This document shows positions 26,901-39,190 of a stretch of DNA of 64,000 bases, in pieces. Position 1 is the first letter of the stretch. Each line of letters starts with the position of its first letter. The notes beneath the pieces are model-generated. The model was given only the letters and a program-made list of their open reading frames with translations, was not told the origin of the DNA and ran no database searches. The translations under genes and the position numbers were made by a program. This DNA is from Polytrichum commune (lineage: Eukaryota; Streptophyta; Polytrichopsida; Polytrichales; Polytrichaceae), in contig OX485807.1 of assembly GCA_950295325.1 (NCBI GenBank), positions 3,226,501 to 3,290,500 of the forward strand, written 5' to 3'.

Positions 26901-29900
26901 GACACTCTGCTCTTCAAATAAACTGCAGACTTTATCCCTGGTGAGATATGAAAGAAAGTTAAGATGTGCATACCCAAAACCAACACCTGACCTGAACCCA
27001 ACACCTAGAAATCTTGTAGAACAGGTAAATATTGATTATGAGGATGTACACCGCCTGAACATCTGGTATAGGTGTTGGTTTTAGGTCGCCTACAAATAAA
27101 ACTTAAAACCCTTATAACTTTTGCATTTGGTATCCAGACAACGTCTGCACTGGAATCCTCTTGATCTTGGAAAGGTGAATTTATATAATTTCAAACGTTC
27201 TTAAAAAAAAATGTGTGTTCAGAGCTTATTAGGTCGGTTTTAGGTGTGCTTACCTTATGCATAGAGGCTTACCGTGATAATTTGTGACAATGTGGCCTTG
27301 CTCATCCCAAATGAAGCCGGAACCATTTCCCTCTGGGACCTGCACCATGGCCATTTCCACTCCAGATTTCAGCACAATCCATATTTGCAGACTAAGAATG
27401 TTTACATGACAAGATAGCAGCAAGACAAAGGAGTCATCCTTAAACTCAATGAGACTTTTCATCGAGGTTGGTCCCTTAAGATTTTTCATTAATTTTTTTG
27501 CATACAATATCAGTAATTTCTTTCCAATTGTGGTCCATGCTCAGAGGCACCTTTTGGCATGCCAAAATGAGTTTGACCCTCAATGAACCAATATAAAATG
27601 TTCTTTGTTGAAACGTCCACATCACTTTCAAGCATGCACCGGAAAACTCATCGAAGATAGAAAGTGTTGTATACAAAACAACGACCTCCAGACCAAAAGT
27701 TTTGTTGAATTTGAGGATAATAGCCTCATCAAACGAACAAAGAGTGTCAAACAGGAACAATGTGGAACAATGTGGCGTATGACATTGCTAAATAAAAACC
27801 AAAATTGCCAGGACACAAAAAGGTCAGGATAGAGAGTAACCTCTACAGAGCCCGTCATGTTGACTTGTGGTCGTAAGGATACATCAAAAATGTTGACAAC
27901 TGAGTAGGTGTTGCGTTCAAATAGCTCCACAGTGCGCTCCTAGATCATAGACACAAAAAAAATCACAGACGATTGTCTAAAGAAAAAACTCAAATCAGTC
28001 AATGAAACAACAGCCCTACTAGAGGTAAAAGATCAAGGGGGAATTTAAAACAATCAGAAGAACTCATACTAAGGCAGATATCAACTGGGAACTTCCCATC
28101 AGCTATCATTTTGTGAAGAACATATGTGGGACCATTCTACAGTTACCTATCTTTTGTCCAGACACCAGGTTTTCAACCCTATTAAAGGTTGTGCAAGAAG
28201 CTCCAAGTTTGGAGGTACCTCAGCAGAGGGAAGATCGCCGGAGGGAGCAATTGGTGGGGTCACTTCATCAATAGTCATTGTTGGATCCCCTAGAGCCCTT
28301 GCTGCAATCACAATCCAGTGTAAAACAATAGGGTTTAATGAAAGCATGCAAATCCAGGATACTTCCTTGGACATACTGCAAGTTTACAGTTTGCAGATTT
28401 AAGGATCTGCAAGGTTGACCTAGACATCTTTCCAAGCACTTGCATCACAAACACACCACTGTCACAAAATCTCAGTGTAAGGATGCTGGATGTGGAACAT
28501 GTAGTAAAATTGAAGACAAAGTCACATCGAACAACCCATTCACCAGAAGGCACTGAGCCAATTAAGCTGACAATTATCAATGTGGTATCCAACAGAAGGT
28601 GGCCTACATAGAGGACTGGTCCTTCTTACTCAGGTTATGAGGTCTCCATTCTAAAAAGATAGGCAACCAAAAAGACGGAAGACAGATTTCAGTCTAGGGT
28701 TTATGGATTTTTCAAAGAGAGGTTAAAAAGGGAAGGGCAGAGAAAAGAGAAAAGTGGCAGGAGACTTGAACGAGATAGCCAGGAATTTGTTTAATTTTTA
28801 AAAAAACTAAAACTAAAATTATTTAATAAATCAAAAATAAATATAAATAAAACCATATGCTTGTGAAAGTGGTATAAACCAATGTTGGACCAGTATATAG
28901 GTGAATGCATGGTATCAATACACACTGTCAATAAAGGTACCAAAGAATCTACCAATTGGTATCAAAATTGTAATACCAGTCATATATTGATGCGTGGTGG
29001 GTATTAATACCAGTCATATATTGATGCGTGGTGGGTATTATAAGATGTCCTAGGTATGGAGTTTCTTGCATGGTATACAGACCCAAACAATGTCAAAAAC
29101 AAAAAATATCATGAAACACCTGTACCCTACTGGTATTAAGTAGAAACTTGATACCAGTCCAGCACTGGTATAAACATATATCCTCATTATATGTACTTGG
29201 ATGGCATCCAAAAAAGGTGATACCAGTCCAACATTGGTATCAACTTGATGACTAACTTTCAACCTTCCACTGGATTATCTTATAACGAATCAGCATCTTG
29301 TGGCAAGTGGAATTTTGCACAGGCCAAAAGGGTAGGGGCAGACCTGGAGGGAATACCTGGAAGTTCCATTAGAGAGGGCAAGGCTGCTGTACCACCTACT
29401 ATACCAGCTCCAAATGTACGTCGCCGAATTCTCCCTCCCCCATTGGTTTCTTCAGTTCTCCTCTTTGCTTCTCCCTCTCCATCACTCAACCTGGACATTG
29501 AAACTGGTGGGCATAAGCCAACCTGAAACAACAACGACACAAAAGATAATTCCAAGAGACTTATGTATTCATTTAAAATTCCCAACACAGACTGACGTAA
29601 TATTAACCCCTGTACGATTTTAGCATGTTCATACTAATTGTGTATTCTCTTTTTATACTGGATGATTGAAATCTTCATTAAACTCTTTCCAACATACTTT
29701 GTGTCCAGGTGTCAAGATGAATAACCTTAGAATACAACAACCTATCGCTATCTACCAAAAATTTACATCACAATCCATATTCACGTTGTACAAATTTAAA
29801 ATGCAGTATGTGTGAGAGGCCCAAATCGGGCTCCAAAACCCTTCATGGGTGAACCTGATAATTTTACATCACATACTTCAAGGGAATAGCAATGTGATGG

Positions 29901-31149
29901 AAGAGGAAAATTTAAAAGGACAAAAACCCTCAGGCTCTTTGCCAAATCCATCTAATTGAGTTGATTCAAATCGTCGATGGGGGCAAAGGCAGCTTCGTCA
30001 TTATTACAAGCAGCATGCACTACAATGGGACCTGACGGAGCTTGAACCCAAAGCTGCAATAGTATAACTGAACCTTGTGATACAGACTCGTGATGAATCT
30101 TGCAATTTGTGTTTAGTTTAGTATCTTACAGTCATAGGACACACTGCACACCGTGGATAAGCTACCATCACTTTCCAAACAAATTCCTCGAAATTGATAT
30201 ACCTCTTTTGAGCTCCTAGCCCCTTAAGGGATAATCCTTTTTCAAAAGGGTAATACATTGCCAAGAAGCTCACTTGAAGCTCTGGGAGTCTTTGCCCGAA
30301 GGTAAGTAAACTGAGATACACGACATTAGAAGTTGATGGCATTGTCTGCAGTAATCCAGCAATTGCCAACAATGCCTACACCTCAATCCAAACTACACCA
30401 AACTACCATTCATAGTATATCTTTGCTCAGACTGGCCCAATCCACTTTCACAGGTAGATCATTCACTCGAATCGCGAAAGTCTCCAACACTTTCCAATCG
30501 AATTCTTTGAAATTGACATAACTCTATTGAACTCCTAACCCCGTAAGTAATAAACTTTACGAAACGGCAATACTGCGTCCAATGGCCCTAAGGTAGGTAA
30601 ACTGAGATACATGATGTTAGAAGTTATTGGCAATGCCTGTAGTATACAGCAATTGCCAACAATGCCTACACCTCAAAACCATATGAAACCAATACACCAA
30701 CCATAGTATATCTTTTCCCAGGCAGATCATTCAATCCACATCACCCATACCTCCATCACTTACCAATCGAATCCTCGAAATTGACATACCTGTATTGAAC
30801 ACTTAGCCTCATAAGGGATACAGAAAATCACAAAAGGGTAATGTCTAGCACGTCAAGAACCTCACACTCACCTGGAACTCTGGCAGTCTTCGCCCTTGCA
30901 TCGACAGACCACCTTCCCGCCATTCCTCCGACAACTAGTACAAGCAAACTCCCCACCACAAATTTTAAGAAACCCACGCCTCGAGGAGACGCTGAGAGTC
31001 AATCCCTGAGGTTGCAGGAGGCTGGTGGTGAGCACCCTCTCTTGAATGTGGGAGCCGGCGGAGGCGATGATTTTGGGCACGGTGAGGATGAGCGAGAGTG
31101 CGGACAGTGTTTGCGAGTTTAAGGGCAGGCCCTGCGACAACGGAGGCAT
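23963..31149 (-). CDS. DEG8: DEG8-like thylakoid-lumen serine protease, 13 exons
   Basis: Trypsin-like HtrA/Deg protease with one C-terminal PDZ domain. Plant DEG8 is known to act with DEG5 in the thylakoid lumen on damaged photosystem II protein D1. Exons on the minus strand: 31149-30913 (end uncertain), 29522-29357, 28301-28219, 27939-27841, 27339-27273, 26787-26712, 26595-26529, 26186-25969, 25700-25633, 25517-25438, 25254-25168, 24487-24380 and 24091-23963 (stop TAA). The phases join to 494 codons. All junctions are GT-AG. The catalytic triad is visible: His in TNYHV (exon 5/6), Asp in TKDLAVLD (exon 7) and Ser in NPGNSGG (split by exons 8/9), plus [22 protein letters not shown]. Exon 1 gives a Ser/Leu-rich transit region with a twin-arginine-like SRRGFLK. 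The strong donor at 30871 leaves the wrong phase for exon 2. Using AAG|GT at 30913, or the internal acceptor near 29494, restores the frame. Confidence 0.93.
26293..26672. repeat. Inverted duplication of the exon 7 start in the DEG8-like gene
   Basis: The minus-strand sequence 26672-26577 comprises the end of intron 6, its acceptor and the first bases of exon 7. It reappears on the plus strand at about 26293-26380 inside intron 7. Both arms contain CTTGACATGGTTTCTGGGCA followed by AGGGTA-ATATCAGAAGAATTT. The pre-mRNA could fold into a long hairpin covering an acceptor site. A (CT)n tract at about 26430-26460 lies in the loop. Confidence 0.85.
28868..29245. mobile_element. MITE-like inverted-repeat element in DEG8 intron 2
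   Basis: The left end (GGTATAAACCAATGTTGGAC) and right end (reverse complement GTTGATACCAATGTTGGACT) are inverted for about 25 bp around ACCAATGTTGGAC. Inside, related palindromes (ATACCAGTCCAGCACTGGTAT) recur, and a 34-bp unit containing TTGATGCGTGGTGGGTATTA is tandemly duplicated at about 28974-29041. A related fragment lies near 32482. It is intronic and noncoding. Confidence 0.6.
30130..30890. repeat. Three diverged copies of the exon 1/intron 1 boundary of the DEG8-like gene
   Basis: The real boundary segment (about 30740-30890) shares an ordered set of words with 30150-30400 and 30460-30660. These are TCCTCGAAATTGACATACCT, a CTCCTAGCCCCTTAAGGG-like phrase, AAAAGGGTAAT and, in two copies, GAACTCTGGCAGTCTTCGCCC/GAAGCTCTGGGAGTCTTTGCCC. 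The donor-proximal part of exon 1 has therefore been copied into intron 1 at a spacing of about 250-300 bp. Confidence 0.7.
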
Positions 31150-31260
31150 TTTGCTGCAATCCTAGGCTACGATACCAACTCACCTCACTTCAACTCAACT
31201 CTCTCTCTCTCTCTCGCTGTGTTTTGTGAAATCTAAGTCAAAATGTGGGTGCTGTGTAAG
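31150..31260 (-). promoter_or_regulatory. 5' leader of the DEG8-like gene with GA repeat
   Basis: Read on the minus strand, a (GA)n tract (31199-31215) lies about 50 bp before the proposed ATG. Such GA-rich leaders are common in plant 5' UTRs. I cannot place the transcription start. Confidence 0.4.
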
Positions 31261-31614
31261 TACGTTAGGAATTTGGAGTTTGGGGATGGTGACCCAGCTC
31301 AGCTCCCTCAATCGACCCACATTGCCAATTGGGAGGTGCGAGGGTGTGACGATGCCGTAAGAAACAATTGATGGGTAGCGCAGCTCCGGTGGATTGAAGT
31401 GGCGACACTTGTGTGAAGATGGGAAAAGAGAGAAACCCTGTGGATAGAAAGGCCAGCGTATGAGACTGGTATCGACGGGTATGTAAGATCTGCACAGGTC
31501 GTGCGAGAGCAGGTAAGAAGTGAAGATTCAGTGAAGTACATTTTGGGTATTATCAAGAAAAAGGTAAAGGTGAAGGTGGGAAAGAGAGAGCCGAAATGAA
31601 GAGAGAGGCCAGGA

Positions 31615-31860
31615 TGAGCGGGTATCTCGGGGGTATCATTATGCATGTGACATGCACTGGTAGAGCGGGTATCTAGGGCTGTCACTATGCAGGTGACATG
31701 CACATGTAGAGCGGGTATCTAGAGGATACCACTGTGCATGTTACATGCACAGGTAGAGCGGCTATCTAGGGGTATCCCTGTTGCATATGTCATGCATAGG
31801 TAGAGTGGCTATCTAGGGGGTATCCCTGTTGCATATGACATGCATAGGTAGAGTGGGGAT
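31615..31860. repeat. Minisatellite, about 47-bp units (5-6 copies), upstream of the DEG8-like gene
   Basis: Units start with AGAGCGGGTATCTAGG-like words near 31616, 31663, 31709, 31755 and 31803, with a degenerate end near 31850. Each unit contains a small palindrome of the GCATGTGACATGC type. The array sits about 470-710 bp upstream of the proposed start codon. Confidence 0.85.
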
Positions 31861-34800
31861 GGGTAAGAAGAAGATACCCTGGAGGACAACTAATAACCGG
31901 CATCATGAATGTGGGTGGAATGTTGGTTTTAATGCAAGGACGGTTTGGACAAAAGGTGGGGGTGGTCTGGGGAGAAAGCGGGGTTGGTTATGAGCAAGTG
32001 TAAGACGGTTTTGGAAGCCATATGAACTGGAAAAAAAGTGGGAGTCTAGGAAGGAATTTAAGAAGCTAGGGGTAAGTGATGTCAAATATTTGTAATATAT
32101 TCTTATGATATGTACTTTATTTTATCATTATGTTTCTACTATGTCTAAGCCAATTTCCTAAACCAATCATGCATATCACTAAACCAAATGGACTTCAAGA
32201 AATAAGCCAAATCGCTTAAAGTGTTGGTTTAAGCGCCCTCTACCTTACATTTGATACCGCTATCAAGAAAAAATGTGAAGTTAAAGGCGAGAAAAGAGGC
32301 ACCATGTGGATAGACAACAGAAGATAAATGATTATCACCGTGTTTATGGTGTATCTATATTATTTGGCAGTTACCCACTGCCATACAACCATGCATATCA
32401 TATGATTTGTCTATGATATGCATGAGTACATGATATGGGCAACAAGAAACTACCAAATATATCCTAAAGTGCCTAAAACACCAATGTTGGACTGGTACAC
32501 CTATATCTTGATAGCAGTTGAGATTTTGGTGCACAAATTATATATATATATGAATGGGATGGATATTTTATTTTATTCACTTAGTTTTGTAATCATAACT
32601 AAGGTACTAGTATACATTTTGAAGGAGATGTAAGTGTACCTTAACGCCCCTTAAAATTTCTCCTATGAGGATTTTATTCTATCCAAATATACCTTATACC
32701 ATCAAAAGTTCATATGTGTTCATTTATGAAGCAATACTCATCACCTCCCATCATTCAACTTCTTATGTTTTTGACATTTCTTTTCTTTTCTTTTTTGCTA
32801 GACCTACCAAAGTTGAGATTGTCATTGAGGGTTGCAAGCATTTTTGGAGTGTGCTCATAGCATCTAATTGATTTTGCTAGAAAAAACTTATGCTCATATC
32901 ATTCACGTGTTTTGTTTGCCTATGTGGGTTATAGAATTCATTTGGTTGTTAGTCTACCACGAATTAGTTCACAATGATACAAGTTGGTTCACCCTAAACC
33001 ATACTTTCTAAAATAATCTACTTAAATATTAAAAAACAAGAACAACAATGCATTGGATCTCAGGGCCTACCAATCCTAATCACTATCTTATTCATGGCTT
33101 TTTGCTACCGTGTATATGGGAGTATTACACCTCCACTTAAAAACAATTATGCGTAGTTGCTATGAAAGAATATGAATCCATAAATAAAGTATTTAGTAAG
33201 TAAGCATTCTTGTTTGTTCATGGTTTGAGGTGTTGGGAGCTCAATGCCCATGTTCTTGTAAGATAACTATCGGCATGTAGAGTTTAGAATTTGCATTGCT
33301 TATACTTTGTGTACACACAATTGAGGCAATTTTTCTTTAGGAGTTTAAAATTACTATACATTTACATGAGATTAATGTGTAGTAGTCTATGATTTTGTTA
33401 TAATTTTCTTGTATATAGGGGGGTTCAATAAGGGATCCCATACACAACTTCATGTAACACAGTCTAGATGTAGTAGGCATGCCACTCCAATAAGTTGAAG
33501 GGGAGAGGGAGGTGCAATGTTGGGAGGACTTCCTTTTTAAGTATATTTGACTCCGGGAATCAACCTCAAAGACCCCAAATTAGTCTAATTGTGGTATTAA
33601 TTCTTGGGTAGATTTTATTGGATCCTCTTACTTGAGTGGCACAAATTCTAAACCCTAGATGTAGAAGTTATAGGTACTAGATTCTTTTCTACATAAGAGA
33701 GATACATGAAGTCAATTCAATTTGTATCAGTTTTTTGTGGCTTGGGGCTTGTGACATCTATCAAAACTCATCCTTCCCAGATGAAGGGGATTTACTAAAT
33801 ATAAGCCCCTACATGTTGAGGGCCAATTCATTCCAACTCAATCATACTAGACTAATTTGGGGTCTCTAATGATATTTCGCAATAAAGATCATCTTAAATT
33901 GATCCTTTTCAAGATATAAAATGGCTTGTAGAGTTTTCACATCCCTCATGGATGAGTTTACGTAGACACCACAATCCTTGGCGACTTTTTGCAACCAAAC
34001 ATGTAACCTTCCATATGGTTACAAACATGGTATTCATGTACAAAATGATCTTTCTTAGCTGAAGAAATTCAATGACCCCATCAAAGTGCATCACAAAAAC
34101 TTGCAAACATATTTTAAATTAACGTGTGTGGTCCTAATTTGGACACTTCCAATTCCATAGACAAATATGATTGTTGGGTCAACTCTGGAATTGTCTCATT
34201 TGGTTATTGATTGTAAATCAAAAATATTGATCTCATTTCAAGTTTTAGGATCAAAGACTAGAGTAGACATGCAAAAGTTAAAAGAATCCAAATTGAAGAC
34301 TCGCTTACTCTTCAAATTATCATATATGCCCTCCCAATTGTATTCATCATCGAACCTAGAATGATATCTGAAGTAGAGCATGCTAAAACCCATTACCACA
34401 TTCAATAGCAATACCCTAAATTCTTGCATAATATATACACATTTATTTCAAGAATGTCCAACACCTAACACCATCCTTTCATGATGGGCTTTGGGTTGTC
34501 TACCAATAAGACTTTGAGCCCCTATAACTTTTGCAAATGGAATTCAAACAAGGCACTTTGGTGCACGTTGGAATCCCCATACAACTACCAACAAGGAAAA
34601 AAATTACATTTAATCAACAATAATAGTACTTATATCGAACACTTAAAGTGACAATTTTAGCATCATCCACTTTATATCTTGAGCACATAGTCCAATCTCA
34701 TTGTCCAACACATGTTTGTTTGGTGACCGTTCTTAATTTCAAGTCTTGCCGTATACACTCAAATATATGCATCCGATCAAGAAACTGACTACATAAGCCC

Positions 34801-36108
34801 CATGAGGCCCACATTGTATGATACAAAAAGTAGTAGAAACGATCACAATCTTGCAAATCTCACACCACATCTCATGTGTTAGGTTTCATGACACCTATGT
34901 AAACTCATCTTTTATGGGTGAAAGGAGTATGATCAAACAAACCCCTTATAAAGTTGAAAGACCGACCCATTCCAACTGGACCCCACTAAAGTAATTTTGA
35001 GAATTATGATGCCATTTTCGGAGTTGAATTGTCTAAATATGAACATTTAAAAGCTATAAAACAATTTGCTACATTTTTCACCTTCATAATGGGTGGCTTT
35101 ACAAAGCACCACAAATTCTTGGCCATGTTTCATCTTCAAACATATGTAGTGTCTATGCAACCTAGGCAAATGGGAGGTAAGTTTGATCTATAGATGCGAT
35201 TGTATTCTGTGCACACACATGTATTCATTTTCCAATAGCATAAAGAATGACAAAGCATTATTCAGCTGAATATGAACATTGGGTGGGGCCGGGAATAAGC
35301 CAAATTCTATTTGAAACTCGAGGGGGGGGGGTCACTCCCTCTTGTGTTATGTAACCATGTCACTGTGTACAAAAGGTATTTTTATGGGGGCTATGTACCT
35401 CCTCATTTGGATTTTAGGGAACCCTTTAAGAGGAAAAAAACAACTTCACCAAATATTCAGCACCCTATAGGTAATTATAAAAGAAAACCTAGACTATTTC
35501 AAATGATGCTAATTTACTAATAAATTTTTGATTTACTCATTCCGTACGGAGGCAAACTTAAGACTCCAATATCACATGGCGTATATTACATTAGTGATAT
35601 TAGTGAAAGAAGAGTGTACACATCATAACCCAGTTGTTCAAATTTCATTCATTTTGTATGTATTATATGTGAATATACTCATTCTATTTTTATTTTTAAA
35701 AATCCTCTATTATTTTTGTCATACTAATTTCTTTCTACCTCAAACCTAAAGTGGAGGTTTTCACCTTACGCTAAATTATATACCATCACATGTTTCGTAA
35801 TTTAAGTAGGCTATGGTAGATCCAAAGTTTTATAATCTTTCTTGCCAATGAATAAAAAACATCCTATGGTTGTTCTTACGTGGTTTCTACTTTTCGCCTG
35901 GTCAACCCCCCCCCCCCCACCCCGAGATTTGGAATTACACTCTGTTCATTCTCACAACATAGCACTGCATTGGTAGATCCAGGTTGAAAAACTTGGGTGA
36001 AGCCATAAATTGTTATTATTAAAATGGAACGGATGATAGTAATCTATGAACTTATGTTGTAGTAATCTATCAAGGTGGTTAGCCACGGCCAATGCGACAT
36101 TGATAAGC
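31861..36108. other. Intergenic DNA
   Basis: No gene is recognised. It contains a (TA)n tract near 32541, G10 at 35322-35331 and C13 at 35906-35918. A phrase at about 34500-34600 (CCCCTATAACTTTTGCAAATGG) resembles 27105-27135 in DEG8 intron 5, and the 33100-33450 region shares CTTGTATATAGGGGG with 3650 and 37300. These look like scattered old mobile-element remnants. Confidence 0.45.
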
Positions 36109-36109
36109 G

Positions 36110-36471
36110 ATGGTTCACATTGAGTCCCATGTCCCATTCATGTCAAGGAGTCCCAACAAGGAGGCGAGGTCCCAACTTTTGAGCCTCGAGAAACCATGAC
36201 AATATGGTTTACATTCAGTAAAGTCTAATCTTGATTATTTCATGCAAAGGAATTCTAGAGACTTGTGTTGAGAGTTGCATCTTACATTTTGCTCAACCCA
36301 AATCTCAACACAAGTCCCAAACCTCAGCACCAAAAAATTATTGTCATGTAAGCATCCATGTCATACTCGGGACTTGGGACCTCATGTGAAGTAGTAAACC
36401 TCAACTTCCATGCTCTCAATAGTCGAGATTCCTCAAGTGACTTGGGACTTTGGACATGTGTGAACCGGCCC
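36110..36471. mobile_element. MITE family E, copy 1 (5'-damaged)
   Basis: The right end is GTGTGAACCGGCCC followed by TAA. The left end keeps only GGTTCACAT. The interior has an imperfect hairpin, with GACTTGTGTTGAGA at about 36259 against TCTCAACACAAGTC near 36303. It also has the family core CCAAAAAATTATTGTCATGTAAGCATCCATGTCAT. Homologous to 38321-38699 and, in the core and ends, to 49527-49880. Confidence 0.6.
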
Positions 36472-37970
36472 TAAGATTCATTTCATATAAGACTCCTAAC
36501 CAAATTTTGTACAAAGAATTTAAGTTCTCACAAGGCTCACTCGAATATCTAGTGTACTCTACACCCATCTGAAGACAATTTTTGTGGTACAAGGACTATG
36601 CTGCACATAGGGCCAACTTGACAATCAAAAGAGCCACGTTAACTTTCATCTCACAATACTAGGAGATGTGAAAGAGCATGTGATCTTTGAAGTCAAGAAG
36701 TTTGAGGAGAGTGTTATTTCGGAAGTGAAAAAAGATGAAGATGAGGTAGTTGCAAAAGAGGTCAACAATTATAGCTATCAAGAACATCAAGAAAAGAGGA
36801 TGACCATCTACAACTACAAAATACTTGACTACCAAGACTTGGTATATTGAAAGGGTTTATGAAATGCGTAAAACATTTGGTCATAGGTGGGTATAATATT
36901 GAGAATCCAAAGACCTAATGCCCCGTCCTTTGCATATGGAGATAGGGTTATGTTGGTATCAAAAATCAAATGAGTCAAAGTGAACATATGTTTTAGCCAA
37001 TCATATGCTTGTGAATTTATTTGCTATTTAAATTGCCTAAGCTTCAATGACGTGTGTTTTGGGGTCAAATTATTATGAGTAACATACTATGGATGAAAAA
37101 GTGTTTAATGACTTTCTCATTGGCAAGTGAAAGTGGATTGATTATGTGATAAAGACTTACTTATTTTAAATTTTATGTTTTGTGTATGTATTGGAGGTAT
37201 TTATCACACTAGAATTAAAATCTTAGTATAAATACACAAGTCCATTTTATAGCCTATTATTAGTAGGTATTTATTTATTTTTCTTTATAAATTTCTTGTA
37301 TATAGAGGTTATATTTCATAGTCACCCCCCCCCCCCCGGTTTAAGAAATAGCTTGCTCATGTGTTGAAAATATTTAGACCTTGTCTCCTTATCTAAATTA
37401 CTCCATCTAGAAAAGTTAATCCCTCACTAACTACTATATTTTTTTAACACTTACTCCTCAATCCCACTATAATTATGATATACCACAATGATTTTGGTCA
37501 ATGTAGCTTTTATTGACCATGCCATTTTTGAGCCCACAATATCATAAAAATATCATAAATTCAAAAGTAGGAATATATAAAATCAATTTTTTTTACACAA
37601 ACATAAAATACTATGGGTTGAAAGATGTTATATCAATTTTATATTAAAAACACTAATATCTTGCTAACAAAACATCATTTCAAATTTGGATATAAATAGT
37701 TTAATAATCTATAAGCCACCCCAATTTTCAACCCACAAACATAATGAGCCTTAGAACTTTGTACCCACACTAACTTTCATCTCACAATACTAGGAGTGTA
37801 AAACAATGTAGTTGATAGCCCTTATGTGCGGCATGGCCCTAAGATGTAATACCCGATTGCAACTCCATCATCTTTGAGCAGGGGTTCTTAAGTTGATTCA
37901 CTTTCTTAATTGAAAATTGCCATCTGCAATGATATTAAAGAATTTAATGGCATTCTTATACAGCTCAATG
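36472..37970. other. Intergenic DNA with an old dispersed repeat
   Basis: No gene is seen; the 60-codon frame at 36668-36850 is Glu/Lys/Val-rich and unsupported. The 36950-37337 part is homologous to about 3300-3680 and ends with TTGTATATAG followed by C13 at 37325-37337. The phrase ACTTTCATCTCACAATACTAGGAG occurs twice (about 36640 and 37770). Confidence 0.4.
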
Positions 37971-37974
37971 AACG

Positions 37975-38060
37975 GGAAAGATCGGCTGCTAGTTACAAAT
38001 GAATCACTTGAGTTTGAGGAATAACTAGTTGAAGTTCAAGTACCAATTGCTTTATAGGAA
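37975..38060 (-). mobile_element. MITE family A fragment (inverted)
   Basis: The phrase GGCTGCTAGTTACAAATGAA followed by TTGAGTTTGAGGAATAAC and GTTGAAGTTCAAG is the reverse complement of the right half of the intact copy at 38920-39144. The left half is missing. Confidence 0.55.
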
Positions 38061-38111
38061 TTTATAGAATATGTCCCACCATGATATTGGATCGGTATGC
38101 GCAAAGATATC

Positions 38112-38265
38112 ATAACATTGTTCAGATCCATAACATTGTTATGCGGGATTGACAGTATTCCACATAATATTTTCACATTTAGTCTCAATGTGAGGAATAT
38201 CCAGGAATATTTTGTGGAATATTGTCATTCTCATAGAACACTATTATGAATCTGAATAATGTTAT
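38112..38265. mobile_element. MITE family D, a foldback with about 58-bp inverted ends
   Basis: About 154 bp, with the two 58-bp ends inverted to each other at most positions. The ends share ATAACATT, TTCAGAT-CATAA, GACA-TATTCCACA and AATATT, leaving only a short centre. A fragment of the same family is at about 11655-11735. Noncoding. Confidence 0.75.
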
Positions 38266-38320
38266 CATTCCTAGACATTGATACAATTCTTTCAAAAACT
38301 CTTCTACATGAGCACTTTAT

Positions 38321-38699
38321 GTTCACATGGGCTATCAAGTCCCAAGTCCCAAGTCCCAAGTCCCACTCATGTTAGCAAGTCCCAACTTTTGAGCCTCAAG
38401 AAACCATTGAAATATGGTCCATTATCATAAAAATCAAATCTTGAATATGTTTTACATAAATATTTGTAGATCTTGTGTTGAGAGTTGGGCCTAGCTTTTT
38501 TTTACTCGACCCAACTCTCAACACAAGTCTCAAGCCTCACCTCCAAAAAGTGTTGCCATGTAGGTATCCATGTCATACTCAGGACCCATGTGAAGTGGTA
38601 AGTCCCAACTCCCATGCTCTCAACTCAATGGTTGAGATTGCACGGATTGACCTCAACTGATTTGGGACTTAAGACTTGGAACCTTGTGTGAACTGGCCC
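38321..38699. mobile_element. MITE family E, copy 2
   Basis: The right end is GTGTGAACTGGCCC followed by TTA (38700-38702). The left end is reduced to GTTCACATGGGC. The subterminal region has four CAAGTCCCAAGTCCC-like words. A perfect 18-bp hairpin joins CTTGTGTTGAGAGTTGGG (38472-38489) and its complement (38510-38527). The core CTCCAAAAAGTGTTGCCATG is shared with the other E copies. Confidence 0.7.
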
Positions 38700-38919
38700 T
38701 TATTAGTCCACGTGCAACATTATCATGTGTGCCGAAACTTAACAAGGAGAATTTAGGAAAACGTCTATTTCCAAGTTTGTCTAAATCTATTTTTTGGAAA
38801 TAGAGTAAATATTCGATTCTTAGATTCGAAACCGCCCAGGTAGGACGGTAATCTCTTTCTGAACCAGGAGAGTCGGTATTGTGATGGCTGTGGACTTTTT
38901 GTCTCAAAGTGTTTCAGTG

Positions 38920-39144
38920 TAGTGATCGGGGAGATTTTTGGGCATAATCGGTTGAGATCCTAGTGTTTGCAAGTCCAACCAGTCACATGTTGACATCCTT
39001 CGGTTTTCCTTTATTAACTTGAGGTATTTTCCATACATTCCTCTAAAGTGATCGGTAATTCTCCTGAAGTCTTGAACTTCAACCAGTTATTTCTCAAACT
39101 CAACCGGTTCATCTGTAACTAACTGCCGGTTCTCCCCGATCGTA
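38920..39144 (+). mobile_element. MITE family A, copy 4 (intact)
   Basis: 225 bp. The ends TAGTGATCGGGGAGA and TCTCCCCGATCGTA are inverted with one gap. It is flanked by a perfect 9-bp direct repeat, GTTTCAGTG, at 38911-38919 and 39145-39153. This is the best-preserved member of the family and defines its limits. A 9-bp duplication is characteristic of Mutator-like elements. No coding capacity. Confidence 0.85.
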
Positions 39145-39190
39145 GTTTCAGTGCATGTTTTGGGTGGGCCGATGCTGTGAGTAGATTGTT

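Noticed and set aside
25529-27930. Separate small minus-strand genes in the DEG8-like region
   Set aside because: They are exons with intron read-through; GT-AG borders and phases join them into one protease gene.
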